In this document: positions 1-7,865 of the stretch, piece by piece | How positions within the stretch are numbered: position 1 is the first letter of the stretch | Layout of the letters: every line of letters begins with the position of its first letter | Notes under the pieces: generated by a model | Told to the model about the DNA's origin: nothing | Databases searched by the model: none | The model's input: only the letters and a program-made list of their open reading frames with translations | Position numbers and translations under genes: made by a program | Source of the DNA: an uncultured Kiritimatiellota bacterium | GTDB taxonomy: Bacteria > Verrucomicrobiota > Kiritimatiellia > RFP12 > DVOR01 | Direction: 5' to 3' | NCBI GenBank assembly: GCA_944389585.1 | Contig: CALXMW010000002.1 | Span: 62,001 to 126,000, forward strand | DNA length: 64,000 nt

Positions 1-177
1 GAAGGGCTGGCGCTGATGCAGCTCAACGGCGCGTGCGCGGGGCAGACGGTGGGGCACGTCCACTTCCACCTCATCCCGCGCTACGCGGGCCAGCCCGCCG
101 GCTGGGCGCCGCTCGAGGGCGAGGCCGCGGCCGAGGCGAAGGACTTCGAGGCACTGCGGCGGCGGATCCTGGGGTGA
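1..177 (+). CDS. HIT family hydrolase, C-terminal fragment
   Basis: The last 58 codons of a gene that begins before the window. The fragment carries the histidine triad H-V-H-F-H-L-I at residues 19-25 of the visible part, preceded by Q-T-V-G and followed by P-R, as in HINT/Fhit-type nucleotide hydrolases and transferases that cleave phosphoramidates or dinucleoside polyphosphates. The rest of the HIT domain lies upstream. Its stop overlaps the next start (TGATG), so the two are translationally coupled. The family call is secure from the motif; the substrate cannot be told from this fragment. Confidence 0.85.
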   Translation, partial: EGLALMQLNGACAGQTVGHVHFHLIPRYAGQPAGWAPLEGEAAAEAKDFEALRRRILG

Positions 178-1127
178 TGGACGGCCTGGCCCTTTCCACT
201 TCCTACTTCGCGGGGCGCCGCCTGGCGCCGGCGGGGATGGCCGCGGCCGTGCGGGCGCTGGGCCTGGCGCGGGTGGAGCTGGGCTATCTGACGCGCGAGA
301 CGGAGCTGGAGGCCTGGGAGGCGGCCGCGGCCGCGGAGGGGCTGGCGGTGGGGAGCGTGCACGCCTTCTGCCCGGCCTCGGTGGCGGAGCCCTTCCCGGG
401 GCCGGAGGCGTATTCGCTGGCGGAGCCCGACGCGGGGCGCCGGCGGGCGGCGGTGGGGGCCGCGCTGCGGGCGCTGGACTGCGCGGCGCGGTTCGGGGCG
501 CGGGCGGTGGTGATGCACGGGGGGCGGGTGCGGATGCGCCGGGCGCGGCTGCTCTTCGGCTCGGTGCCGTACCGCTCGCGGCTGTCGGAGGCCTTCGCGG
601 TGGCGGGGCGGCCGGATTGGGCGCTGGTGGAGGAAGAGCGGGAGCTGCGCGCGGCGGCGGCGGGGGCGTGGCTGGACGCGCTCTCGGCATCGCTGGAGGC
701 GGTGTTGCCGCGCTTCGAGGAGGCGGGGGTGGCCTTGGCGTTCGAGAACCTGCCGGGGTTCGAGGCCTTCCCGGACCCGGCGGAGCTGGCGTTGCTGCGG
801 CGGCGCTTCCCGAGCCCGTGCCTGGGGGCGTGGTATGACGTGGGCCATGGGGAGCGGAAGGCGCGGGTGGGCGATTGGCCGCAGGCCGAGACGCTCGCGC
901 TCACGGGGGCGTTCACGGTGGGGGCGCACCTGCACGACGTGCGGGGGCTGGAGGAGGATCACCAGGCGCCGGGGATGGGGGCGGTGGATTGGGAGGCGCT
1001 GCGGCCGCTGCTGTCGCGCCCGGGGCTGCTGCGGGTGGTGGAGCCTTCGCCGTCGGTCTCGGAGGAGGCGCTGCGGCGGGGGATCGGTTTTCTGAGTGCG
1101 TTCCTTTCGGAGGGCATGGGCGAATGA
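177..1127 (+). CDS. Sugar phosphate isomerase/epimerase-like TIM barrel protein
   Basis: 316 residues. Features of the xylose isomerase-like TIM barrel (AP endonuclease family 2) are seen: His114 in V-M-H-G, Glu190 in E-N-L-P-G, D-V-G-H at 221-224, H-L-H-D at 251-254, the G-M-G-x-x-D-W loop near 265-271 and Glu289 near the end. These are the usual divalent-metal ligands of sugar epimerases, myo-inosose dehydratases and endonuclease IV. The ATG at 177 overlaps the HIT stop and is preferred over longer upstream readings. The stop overlaps the antiporter start (ATGA). The substrate is unknown; a cytoplasmic sugar or polyol epimerase is the safest reading. Confidence 0.8.
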   Translation: MDGLALSTSYFAGRRLAPAGMAAAVRALGLARVELGYLTRETELEAWEAAAAAEGLAVGSVHAFCPASVAEPFPGPEAYSLAEPDAGRRRAAVGAALRALDCAARFGARAVVMHGGRVRMRRARLLFGSVPYRSRLSEAFAVAGRPDWALVEEERELRAAAAGAWLDALSASLEAVLPRFEEAGVALAFENLPGFEAFPDPAELALLRRRFPSPCLGAWYDVGHGERKARVGDWPQAETLALTGAFTVGAHLHDVRGLEEDHQAPGMGAVDWEALRPLLSRPGLLRVVEPSPSVSEEALRRGIGFLSAFLSEGMGE

Positions 1128-3181
1128 ACTTTTTCGCGGATCTGAGCATCGTGGTCGCGGTGGCGGCGGTGGTGGGGCTGGTCTTCTCGCGGTGGAACCT
1201 GCCGCTGACGGTGGGGTACATCCTGGCGGGGATGATCGTGGGGCCGCACCTGGGGGTGTCGTGGATCCACGACCCGGGCAACATCAAGATGCTCTCGGAT
1301 CTGGGCGTGATGTTCCTGATGTTCTCGATCGGGCTGGGCTTCAGCTTCCGCAAGGTGCGCCAGATGGGCGGCACGGTGGTCTTCCCGGCGGTGTGGGACG
1401 TGGCGTTCATGGTCATCGGCGGCTTCTGCGTGGGCAAGATGCTCGGCTGGGGGGCGCTGGAGAGCTTCCTGCTGGGGCTCATCCTCTGCGACAGCTCCAC
1501 CTCCATCGCCGCCAAGACGCTCGAGAGCCTGGGCTGGCTGGGGCGGCGCTTCGCGGACAACACCTTCGCCATCGCGCTCATCGAGGACGTGCTGGCCATC
1601 CTCCTCATCGCGGTGCTCAACGGCGTGGCCGGCGGCCTGGGCGGCGAGGGCGTGGGCTGGGGCGCGCTGATGCTCGACATCGCCAAACAGCTCGGCGTGC
1701 TGGCGCTCTTCCTCATCGGCGTGACGGTGCTGGGCATCCTCCTGGCGCCCAAGCTGATGAACTACGTGACCGGGCGCTTCGGCGACGAGATCGTCCTCAT
1801 GGCCGCGCTCGGCATCTGCTGCGGCGTCTCCTGCTTCGCCCAGAACGGGCTGGGCCTCTCGCTGGTGGTGGGGGCCTTCCTGGCCGGCGCCATCATCGCC
1901 GAGGCGCGCAGCCGGCGGCGCATCGAGCGCGTGGTGCGCCCGGTGACCGACCTCTTCGCGGCGGTCTTCTTCGTCTCCGTGGGGCTGCAGGTGGAGCCGC
2001 TGGCGCTATGGCAGAACCTGGGCGTCATCGTCTTCATCACCCTGGCGATGATCGTGCTCAAGCTGGTGAACAACACCCTGGCCTGCCTCCTCGTGGGCGA
2101 GGCCCCGCGCGACGCCTTCAAGGTGGGCCTGGGCATGGGCCAGGTGGCCGAGTTCTCCTTCATCATCGCCGGCATCGCCATGGCCGGGGGCATGAGCGAG
2201 CGCCCGCTCTACCAGATCGCCATCGGCGTGGCCCTGCTCTGCACCGCCACCAACCCCTACCTCCTGCGCGCCTCCGACCGCCTCTACGCCCTCCTCGGCC
2301 GCGCCTTCCCCGGGCGCCTGCACGACCTGCTGCACTGGTACCGCCGCTGGATCGCCGCCCTCGCCACCCGCCAGGGCGAGGGCGGGCAGAGCGCGCTGGC
2401 GCACCTCCGCGGCCACGTCGTCATCCTCGGCCTCCAGCTGGCCATGCTCCTGATCGTCTTCGCCGTCTTCTACCTCGTCGCCACCATCCCCACCGTCGCG
2501 AACTTCCTGGGCGGGCTCGACGGCCTCGTCCCCTACCTCCCCCTCGGCGGGCTGGCCTGCGCCGCCGCCGCGCTCCTGCTCTGCGCGCCGGCCATCTGGG
2601 CCGCCGGCCACACCTGGGGCGAGATCGTCCGCCACGCCGCAGACGAGCCCTTCAAGGGCGAGGTCCACGGCCTCAACCGCGTCCGCTCCTTCATCAAAAC
2701 CTGCCTCAAGCTCGCCGGCTGGATGCTCCTGGCCATCTACGTGGCCGTCCTCTGCGCCGGCTTCGTCCGTTCCGCCTGGCTCCTCGCCCCGCTCATCCTC
2801 GCCGTCGGCTTCTACATCGTGCGCTTCGGCGGCCGCTTCCGCGAGCAATACAAAACCTCACACGAAATCCTCAAGGACGCCTTCGACGTCTCCGCCCTCC
2901 CCCCCGAGGAACCCGTCACCCTCTCGGCCCTCGCCGTCCACACCGAGACCGTCACCCTCCCGCGCGACGCCGCCGTCGACGGCCAGACCCTCGGCGAGAT
3001 CGACCTGCGCAAGCGCACCGGCGCGGCCGTCATCTCCCTCTCCTCCCGCCGCCTCGGCACCAACGTCTCCCCCGGCCGCGACACCCGCCTGGCCGCCGGC
3101 GACACCCTCATCCTCGTCGGCTCCGACGCCGAGCTCGAGGCCGCCCTCGCCCTCCTCACCCAACAAGGAACCCGCCCATGA
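1124..3181 (+). CDS. CPA2-family cation:proton antiporter with C-terminal RCK_C domain
   Basis: 685-residue inner-membrane protein. Residues about 1-380 form the Na+/H+ exchanger fold of the KefB/CPA2 type: an N-terminal segment with L-P-L-T-V-G-Y-I-L-A-G, a C-D-S-S-T-S-I segment and the L-I-E-D-V-L-A-I helix with the conserved acidic pair. About four additional hydrophobic segments follow (about 430-590), and then a C-terminal TrkA-C/RCK_C domain (about 595-685). No classic NAD-binding RCK_N domain is evident between them, unlike KefB/KefC. Four-base overlaps with both neighbours point to an operon. Expected role: K+ or Na+ efflux coupled to protons, gated through RCK_C. The ion is not determinable. 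Confidence 0.85.
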   Translation: MNFFADLSIVVAVAAVVGLVFSRWNLPLTVGYILAGMIVGPHLGVSWIHDPGNIKMLSDLGVMFLMFSIGLGFSFRKVRQMGGTVVFPAVWDVAFMVIGGFCVGKMLGWGALESFLLGLILCDSSTSIAAKTLESLGWLGRRFADNTFAIALIEDVLAILLIAVLNGVAGGLGGEGVGWGALMLDIAKQLGVLALFLIGVTVLGILLAPKLMNYVTGRFGDEIVLMAALGICCGVSCFAQNGLGLSLVVGAFLAGAIIAEARSRRRIERVVRPVTDLFAAVFFVSVGLQVEPLALWQNLGVIVFITLAMIVLKLVNNTLACLLVGEAPRDAFKVGLGMGQVAEFSFIIAGIAMAGGMSERPLYQIAIGVALLCTATNPYLLRASDRLYALLGRAFPGRLHDLLHWYRRWIAALATRQGEGGQSALAHLRGHVVILGLQLAMLLIVFAVFYLVATIPTVANFLGGLDGLVPYLPLGGLACAAAALLLCAPAIWAAGHTWGEIVRHAADEPFKGEVHGLNRVRSFIKTCLKLAGWMLLAIYVAVLCAGFVRSAWLLAPLILAVGFYIVRFGGRFREQYKTSHEILKDAFDVSALPPEEPVTLSALAVHTETVTLPRDAAVDGQTLGEIDLRKRTGAAVISLSSRRLGTNVSPGRDTRLAAGDTLILVGSDAELEAALALLTQQGTRP

Positions 3182-4608
3182 CCTACCGCTCCACCCGCGG
3201 CCGCGCCCCCGCCGTCGACGCCCCCACCGCCCTCCTCACCGGCCTCGCCCCGGACGGCGGGCTCTACGTCCCCGCCCAGCCCCCCGAGCCCCTCGCCCCC
3301 GGCGCGGACTACCCCGCCACCATGGCCGCCATCCTCGCGCGCTTCTTCCCCGAGATCCCCGAGGACGTCCGCGCCCGCGCCCTCCACGCCTCCCTCGCCC
3401 GTTTCGAGGACCCCGCCGACCCCGTGCCCCTGCGCACCTTCGGCGACGTCTCCTTCCTCGAGCTCTTCCACGGCCCCACCCTCGCCTTCAAAGACGTCGC
3501 CCTCACCCTCCTGCCCCACCTCCTGGCAGACGCCGCCCAGGCCGCCGGGCTCGGCCGCGTCTGCGTCCTCACCGCCACCAGCGGCGACACCGGCAGCGCC
3601 GCCATGCACGGCTTCGCCGACGTCCCCGGCGCCACCCTCCTGGCCCTCTACCCCGCGCGCGGCATCTCCGAGATCCAACGCCGCCAGATGGTCTGCTGCC
3701 CCGGCCGCAACGTCCACGCCTACGCCGTCCAAGGCAACTTCGACGACGCCCAGGCCGCCGTCAAGGCCGCCTTCGCCGACCCCGCCCTCAACGCCGCCGC
3801 CCGCCGCGCCGGCGCCGCCCTCACCTCCGCCAACTCCATCAACATCGGCCGCCTCCTCCCCCAGGTCGCCTACTACCTCCACGCCGCAAAGGCCCTCGGC
3901 GAGCCCTTCGACGTCGTCGTCCCCACCGGCAACTTCGGCAACATCCTCGCCGCCCTCTACGCCAAGCTCCTCGGCGCGCCCATCGGCCGCCTCGCCGTCG
4001 CCTCCAACCAAAACCGCGTCGTCTGCGACTTCATCCAAACCGGCCGCTACGACGCCCGGCGCGACTTCCACGTCACCAACGCCCCCTCCATGGACATCCT
4101 GCGCTCCTCCAACGTCGAGCGCCTCCTCTGGCACCTCACCAAAGGCAACGAGGTCGAAGTCCGCACCTGGCAGGCCCAACTCCAGGCCGAGGGCGCCTTC
4201 CAGCTCTCCGGCTACCCCCTCCACGACCTCCGCGCCGCCTTCGCCGCCGGCTGGGCCACCCCCCAGGAGACCGAGCGCGCCATCGCCGACGCCTGGGGCC
4301 GCCTCGGCCTCCTCCTCGACCCCCACACCGCCATCGGCTGGAAGGTCGCCAACGAGTTGCCCAAGACCGGCCGCCGCACCCTCATCGCCGCCACCGCCAG
4401 CCCCTGGAAGTTCCCCGCCACCGTCCTGCGCGCCCTCGGCGGGCAAACCCCCGACGACGACTTCGACGCCGCCGAGGCCCTCGCCGCGCGCACCGGCCAA
4501 ACGCCCGCCCTCCTGGGACTGCGCCGCGCCCCCCTCCTCCACGACGCCCAAATCCACCCCGCCGACCTCCCCCAGGCCGTCCTCGCCCACCTCGGCGCGG
4601 AAGCCTGA
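3178..4608 (+). CDS. thrC: Threonine synthase
   Basis: 476 residues, the length of the bacterial long-form enzyme. It converts O-phospho-L-homoserine to threonine with PLP. The sequence starts with the typical M-x-Y-x-S-T-R-G and D-G-G-L-Y-V-P; the PLP lysine is in L-A-F-K-D (Lys105), followed by T-A-T-S-G-D-T-G-S-A and the P-T-G-N-F-G-N phosphate loop. The start overlaps the antiporter stop (ATGA). It is convergent with the downstream minus-strand SEDS gene, with only three bases between the stops and no separate terminator visible. Confidence 0.95.
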   Translation: MTYRSTRGRAPAVDAPTALLTGLAPDGGLYVPAQPPEPLAPGADYPATMAAILARFFPEIPEDVRARALHASLARFEDPADPVPLRTFGDVSFLELFHGPTLAFKDVALTLLPHLLADAAQAAGLGRVCVLTATSGDTGSAAMHGFADVPGATLLALYPARGISEIQRRQMVCCPGRNVHAYAVQGNFDDAQAAVKAAFADPALNAAARRAGAALTSANSINIGRLLPQVAYYLHAAKALGEPFDVVVPTGNFGNILAALYAKLLGAPIGRLAVASNQNRVVCDFIQTGRYDARRDFHVTNAPSMDILRSSNVERLLWHLTKGNEVEVRTWQAQLQAEGAFQLSGYPLHDLRAAFAAGWATPQETERAIADAWGRLGLLLDPHTAIGWKVANELPKTGRRTLIAATASPWKFPATVLRALGGQTPDDDFDAAEALAARTGQTPALLGLRRAPLLHDAQIHPADLPQAVLAHLGAEA

Positions 4609-4611
4609 GGC

Positions 4612-5973
4612 CTACCCCCGCCGCCCGGCCTTCGAGGCCGCGGCGGCCAGCCCGCACAGCCACAGCGTCGCCAACAGCGAAAAGCCCCCCTGGCTCAGCA
4701 ACGGCAGGGTGATCCCCGTCATCGGCAACGCCTTCGTCACCCCCGCCACGTTCAGCAACGCCTGCACCCCCAGCGCCGAGGCCGCCCCCGCCCCCACCAA
4801 CGCCAACGCCGGGCTCCGCGCCTCGGCCCCCGCCCGCGCCAGGCGCAGCAACCACAGCCAATACAGCAGCAACAGCAGCGCGCACCCCACCAGCCCCCAC
4901 TCCTCGGCCACCGCCGCGTAGACGAAGTCGTTGGAGACGATTGGCACCGCGTTGGGCGTGCCCTCCCCCAGCCCGACGCCCCACAGGCCGCCCGCGTACT
5001 GCGCGCACAGCGCCTGCCCGATCTGCCACCCCCCGCCGAGCGGGTCGGCGAAGGGATCCAGCCACGCCGCGAAACGCGCGGCGGTGTGCGCGCTCAGCCC
5101 CTGCAACACCACCCCCGCCGCCACGGCCCCACCCAGCCCAACGACCAACCACGCGGGCCGGCGCGTCAGCGCCGTCAGCAAAAAGACCGCCGTCAGGCAC
5201 AAAATCAGCGCCAACCCCAAATCCCGCACCAGCACGGCCCCCGCCAACGGCACCCCCCACGCGAACCCCAGCGCCAGCGCGTCCCGCGCCGGCGGGAAGG
5301 GCACCCCCCACACCGTCCGCGACAGCCCCTTGGCCCGGAGCGGCAGCCACCCCGCCGCGAAGAGCACCAGCCCCACCTTCGCCAACTCCGTCGGGTTCAC
5401 CTGCCCCGGCAGGAAAGTCCCCCCGCGGTACGGCCGCCCGAAGACGAACAACACCCCGACGACGCCCACCGCCGCCAGCCAGCACGGCCAGCGCATCGGC
5501 CCCAACGCCCGCGCCAGCGCCTCCGCCGGCAGCCACCGCACGCACGCCAGGAAGCCCGCCGCCCCCGCCAGGAAGGGCGCGTAGGCGCGCCACGCCACCC
5601 AGCTCTCCGCCCACGTCCCCAGGCGCAGCTGCTCCACCACCCCCAGCCCCAGCAACAGCACCGTCAGCGCCACCAGCCCCCGGTCGCCCGCGTAGACGCG
5701 CGGCCGGCTCCACCGCCACCCCAGGAGCGCCACCGCACCCCACAGCGCCAGCGGCGCGAAGAAGGCCCCGGTGACGGCCTCGTCGTTCACCAGGCGCGTC
5801 GCGGCCACGGGGAAGGCCGCCGCCGCCACCGTCAGCGCGCAGAGCAGGAACCACGCCCCGCCCGCGCCGGGGCCGGCGCCTTGGGGCGGCGGGGGCTTCG
5901 GGGCGGCGGGCGCGGCCTTCCGCCGGCGGGTGCGGGCGGGGGCGCGCTTGGGGGCGGCGGGCTTACGCCTCAT
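4612..5973 (-). CDS. SEDS family protein (FtsW/RodA/SpoVE-like peptidoglycan polymerase)
   Basis: 453 residues with a proline/arginine/lysine-rich N-terminal tail (about 1-40) and about ten membrane segments. SEDS signatures: N-P-T-E-L-A-K (cf. P-S-E-x-A-K), a V-R-D-L-G-L segment in place of the usual E-P-D-L-G, V-A-E-E-W-G-L-V-G, and near the C terminus P-M-T-G-I-T-L-P-L-L-S-Q-G-G. It should polymerise lipid II into glycan strands with a partner PBP. The start overlaps the end of the sulfatase gene by 11 bases, so they are co-transcribed. A second SEDS gene lies at 36701; this copy is more divergent and could be the FtsW-type or a third, specialised paralogue. Confidence 0.85.
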   Translation of the reverse strand: MRRKPAAPKRAPARTRRRKAAPAAPKPPPPQGAGPGAGGAWFLLCALTVAAAAFPVAATRLVNDEAVTGAFFAPLALWGAVALLGWRWSRPRVYAGDRGLVALTVLLLGLGVVEQLRLGTWAESWVAWRAYAPFLAGAAGFLACVRWLPAEALARALGPMRWPCWLAAVGVVGVLFVFGRPYRGGTFLPGQVNPTELAKVGLVLFAAGWLPLRAKGLSRTVWGVPFPPARDALALGFAWGVPLAGAVLVRDLGLALILCLTAVFLLTALTRRPAWLVVGLGGAVAAGVVLQGLSAHTAARFAAWLDPFADPLGGGWQIGQALCAQYAGGLWGVGLGEGTPNAVPIVSNDFVYAAVAEEWGLVGCALLLLLYWLWLLRLARAGAEARSPALALVGAGAASALGVQALLNVAGVTKALPMTGITLPLLSQGGFSLLATLWLCGLAAAASKAGRRG

Positions 5974-7765
5974 CGGGGAAGGGGACGGGCTTGCCGTCGG
6001 GGCCGCCGCGGCGGGGCATCTGGGCGTGGCGGGCGCGGAGGAGGCGGCCCATCTCCTTGCGGAGCTTGTCCACCAGGCCTGGGCGTTGGTCGGCCAGGTC
6101 GCGGCGCTCGCCGATGTCGGTGCGCAGGTCGTACAGCTCGAAGGTCTGGTCGGAGTGCTGGTAGATCAGCTTCCAGCGGCCCAGGCGGAGGGCGGAGTAG
6201 AAGTGGTATTCCGGGCCCGGGATGCCCTCGCCCCAGTAGTTCGGGTAGTGCCAGAGCAAGGGGCGCTCGGCGCCGTCGGCGCGCACGGTCCGGCGGCGGC
6301 CCAGGAGCACGGGCAGGAAGCTCTCGCCGTCGATGACCTGCTCCAGGGGCCCGTCGTCGTGGACGCCCGCGGGGGTGACGGCCAGGCGCTGGGGCGGCGG
6401 CACGCCGGCGGCGTGGAGGATCGTCGGGTAGAAGTCCTCGATGATGACCGGCTCGTGGCAGACGCTCCCGGGCTTGATTTTCCCGGGCCAGGCGACGATG
6501 AGCGGCTCGCGCGTGCCGCCCTCGTAGCACGAGCCTTTGCCGGCGCGGGCGGGCGCGTTCGCGGCCTTCAGGCGCCCGGAGATGGAGAGCCCGCCGTTGT
6601 CGGCCATGAAGATGAAGAGGGTGTTGTCCAGCTCGCCCAGGGCCTCCAGCTTGTCGAGGAGCCTCCCCAGCGAGTCGTCCATCCCCTGGATGAGCGTGGA
6701 ATAGTTGCGCTCCATCGGGTCCCACTTCAGCCCGTCCTTCGGGTCGGGGTTGCGCGCGTCCTTCGCCACGTCTGGGCTGTCCGAGCGGCTCGCGTCCCAG
6801 GCGCGGCCGTTGTCGAGCGGCGAATGCAGCGCGTAGTGGGCCATGTAGAGGTAGAAGGGGCGCCCCGGCGCGGCGGCGTGGTGGCGCTCCAGCTCGCGCA
6901 GGGCCATGTCGGTGAGCGCGTCGGTCAGGAAGACATTGTCCTCATAATAATTGTTCTCGTCCAGGCCCGGCGTGGCGAACTGGGAGTAGCCGATGTTGCC
7001 GTAATGCGCGTCGCCGCGGTAATTCTTCGGGCCGCCCACCTCGCACCCGGCGATGTTCACGTCGAAGCCGAAGCGCCGCGGGTCGGCCCCCGGCGTCGTC
7101 GGCGCCTTGGAATCCTGCCGATTGTACTGCCCCGAGCCGCTCCCCCAATGCGCCTTGCCCACATGGATGGTGTGGTAGCCCGCCGCCTGCAGCAGCTGCG
7201 GGAAGGCGAGCGCGTTCGTGAAGGGCATCTTCAGGTCATAGGCGTTCCCCCCCGGCGCGTCCAAGGCCGGCTGGAAGAACCTCCCGTCCGCCCCCGTCCG
7301 CCACGGCGGCTGGCACACCCCCCGCGCCTGCGTCCCCGGCGGCTGCAAGCCGTTCGCCGACCACCTGGGCGGGTAAAGCCCCTCCCCATGCGCCCCGAAG
7401 CGGCTCTGCTGATCCACCCCCAGCGTCCAATCCGTCACCCGGTGCCGCGCCGCGTTCATCCCGCTCATCAGCGAGCAGCGCGACGGCGAGCACACCGCGC
7501 ACGCATACGCATCCGTGAAGAGCATCCCCGCGCGCGCCAGGCGCTCCATGTTCGGCGTCCGCCCCCCATAGCGCCTGTTCAGCCGCGTCGCCACCGCCTT
7601 CCCCTCCTCATAATAGAAGGGCACGGAGGTGTCCTGCCAGCCCATGTCGTCGACCATGAACAGCACGACGTTCGGCCGCCGCGCCCCCTGCGCCCGCCCC
7701 GGCCCCGCCGCCAACGCCCCCACCCCGGCGCCCAACAAACCCAAGAAACCTCTGCGCGTCACCAT
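5963..7765 (-). CDS. Exported sulfatase (FGly type, Tat signal)
   Basis: 600 residues. The N terminus T-R-R-G-F-L-G followed by a hydrophobic, alanine/glycine-rich stretch is a twin-arginine signal. The sulfatase signature C-S-P-S-R (Cys92, the residue converted to formylglycine) is present, as are the N-terminal metal site P-N-V-V-L-F-M-V-D-D-M-G and the M-A-D-N-G-G segment. ATG at 7765 is chosen because AAGG lies at good distance; an ATG at 7774 adds three residues but sits on the ribosome site. Activity needs an anaerobic or FGE-type maturase elsewhere. It likely desulfates glycans such as mucin; the substrate is unknown. It is first gene of an operon with the SEDS gene. Confidence 0.9.
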   Translation of the reverse strand: MVTRRGFLGLLGAGVGALAAGPGRAQGARRPNVVLFMVDDMGWQDTSVPFYYEEGKAVATRLNRRYGGRTPNMERLARAGMLFTDAYACAVCSPSRCSLMSGMNAARHRVTDWTLGVDQQSRFGAHGEGLYPPRWSANGLQPPGTQARGVCQPPWRTGADGRFFQPALDAPGGNAYDLKMPFTNALAFPQLLQAAGYHTIHVGKAHWGSGSGQYNRQDSKAPTTPGADPRRFGFDVNIAGCEVGGPKNYRGDAHYGNIGYSQFATPGLDENNYYEDNVFLTDALTDMALRELERHHAAAPGRPFYLYMAHYALHSPLDNGRAWDASRSDSPDVAKDARNPDPKDGLKWDPMERNYSTLIQGMDDSLGRLLDKLEALGELDNTLFIFMADNGGLSISGRLKAANAPARAGKGSCYEGGTREPLIVAWPGKIKPGSVCHEPVIIEDFYPTILHAAGVPPPQRLAVTPAGVHDDGPLEQVIDGESFLPVLLGRRRTVRADGAERPLLWHYPNYWGEGIPGPEYHFYSALRLGRWKLIYQHSDQTFELYDLRTDIGERRDLADQRPGLVDKLRKEMGRLLRARHAQMPRRGGPDGKPVPFPDEA

Positions 7766-7817
7766 GTCCAACATCCTTTCTTCCCCAACAGTATGCCTGA
7801 AACGCCGCCCGAAAGCA

Positions 7818-7848
7818 AGACAAACGCCCCCGCCGCACGGCGGGGGCG
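7818..7848 (-). terminator. Rho-independent terminator of the lipoprotein operon
   Basis: An 11-bp perfect GC stem (7825-7835 with 7838-7848) has a two-base loop and is followed on the minus strand by TTTGTCTT. It sits 18 bases after the ankyrin lipoprotein stop. Confidence 0.75.
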
Positions 7849-7865
7849 CCTGTCCTGCGCGCCGC

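Noticed and set aside
2812..4590. A long minus-strand reading frame opposite threonine synthase and the antiporter end
   Set aside because: Gly/Glu/Val-rich low-complexity translation typical of the antisense of GC-rich genes; the plus strand carries clear thrC motifs.
4382..5854. Alternative minus-strand frame within the SEDS gene
   Set aside because: Gly/Arg/Ala-rich translation in the wrong frame; the SEDS frame has all family motifs.
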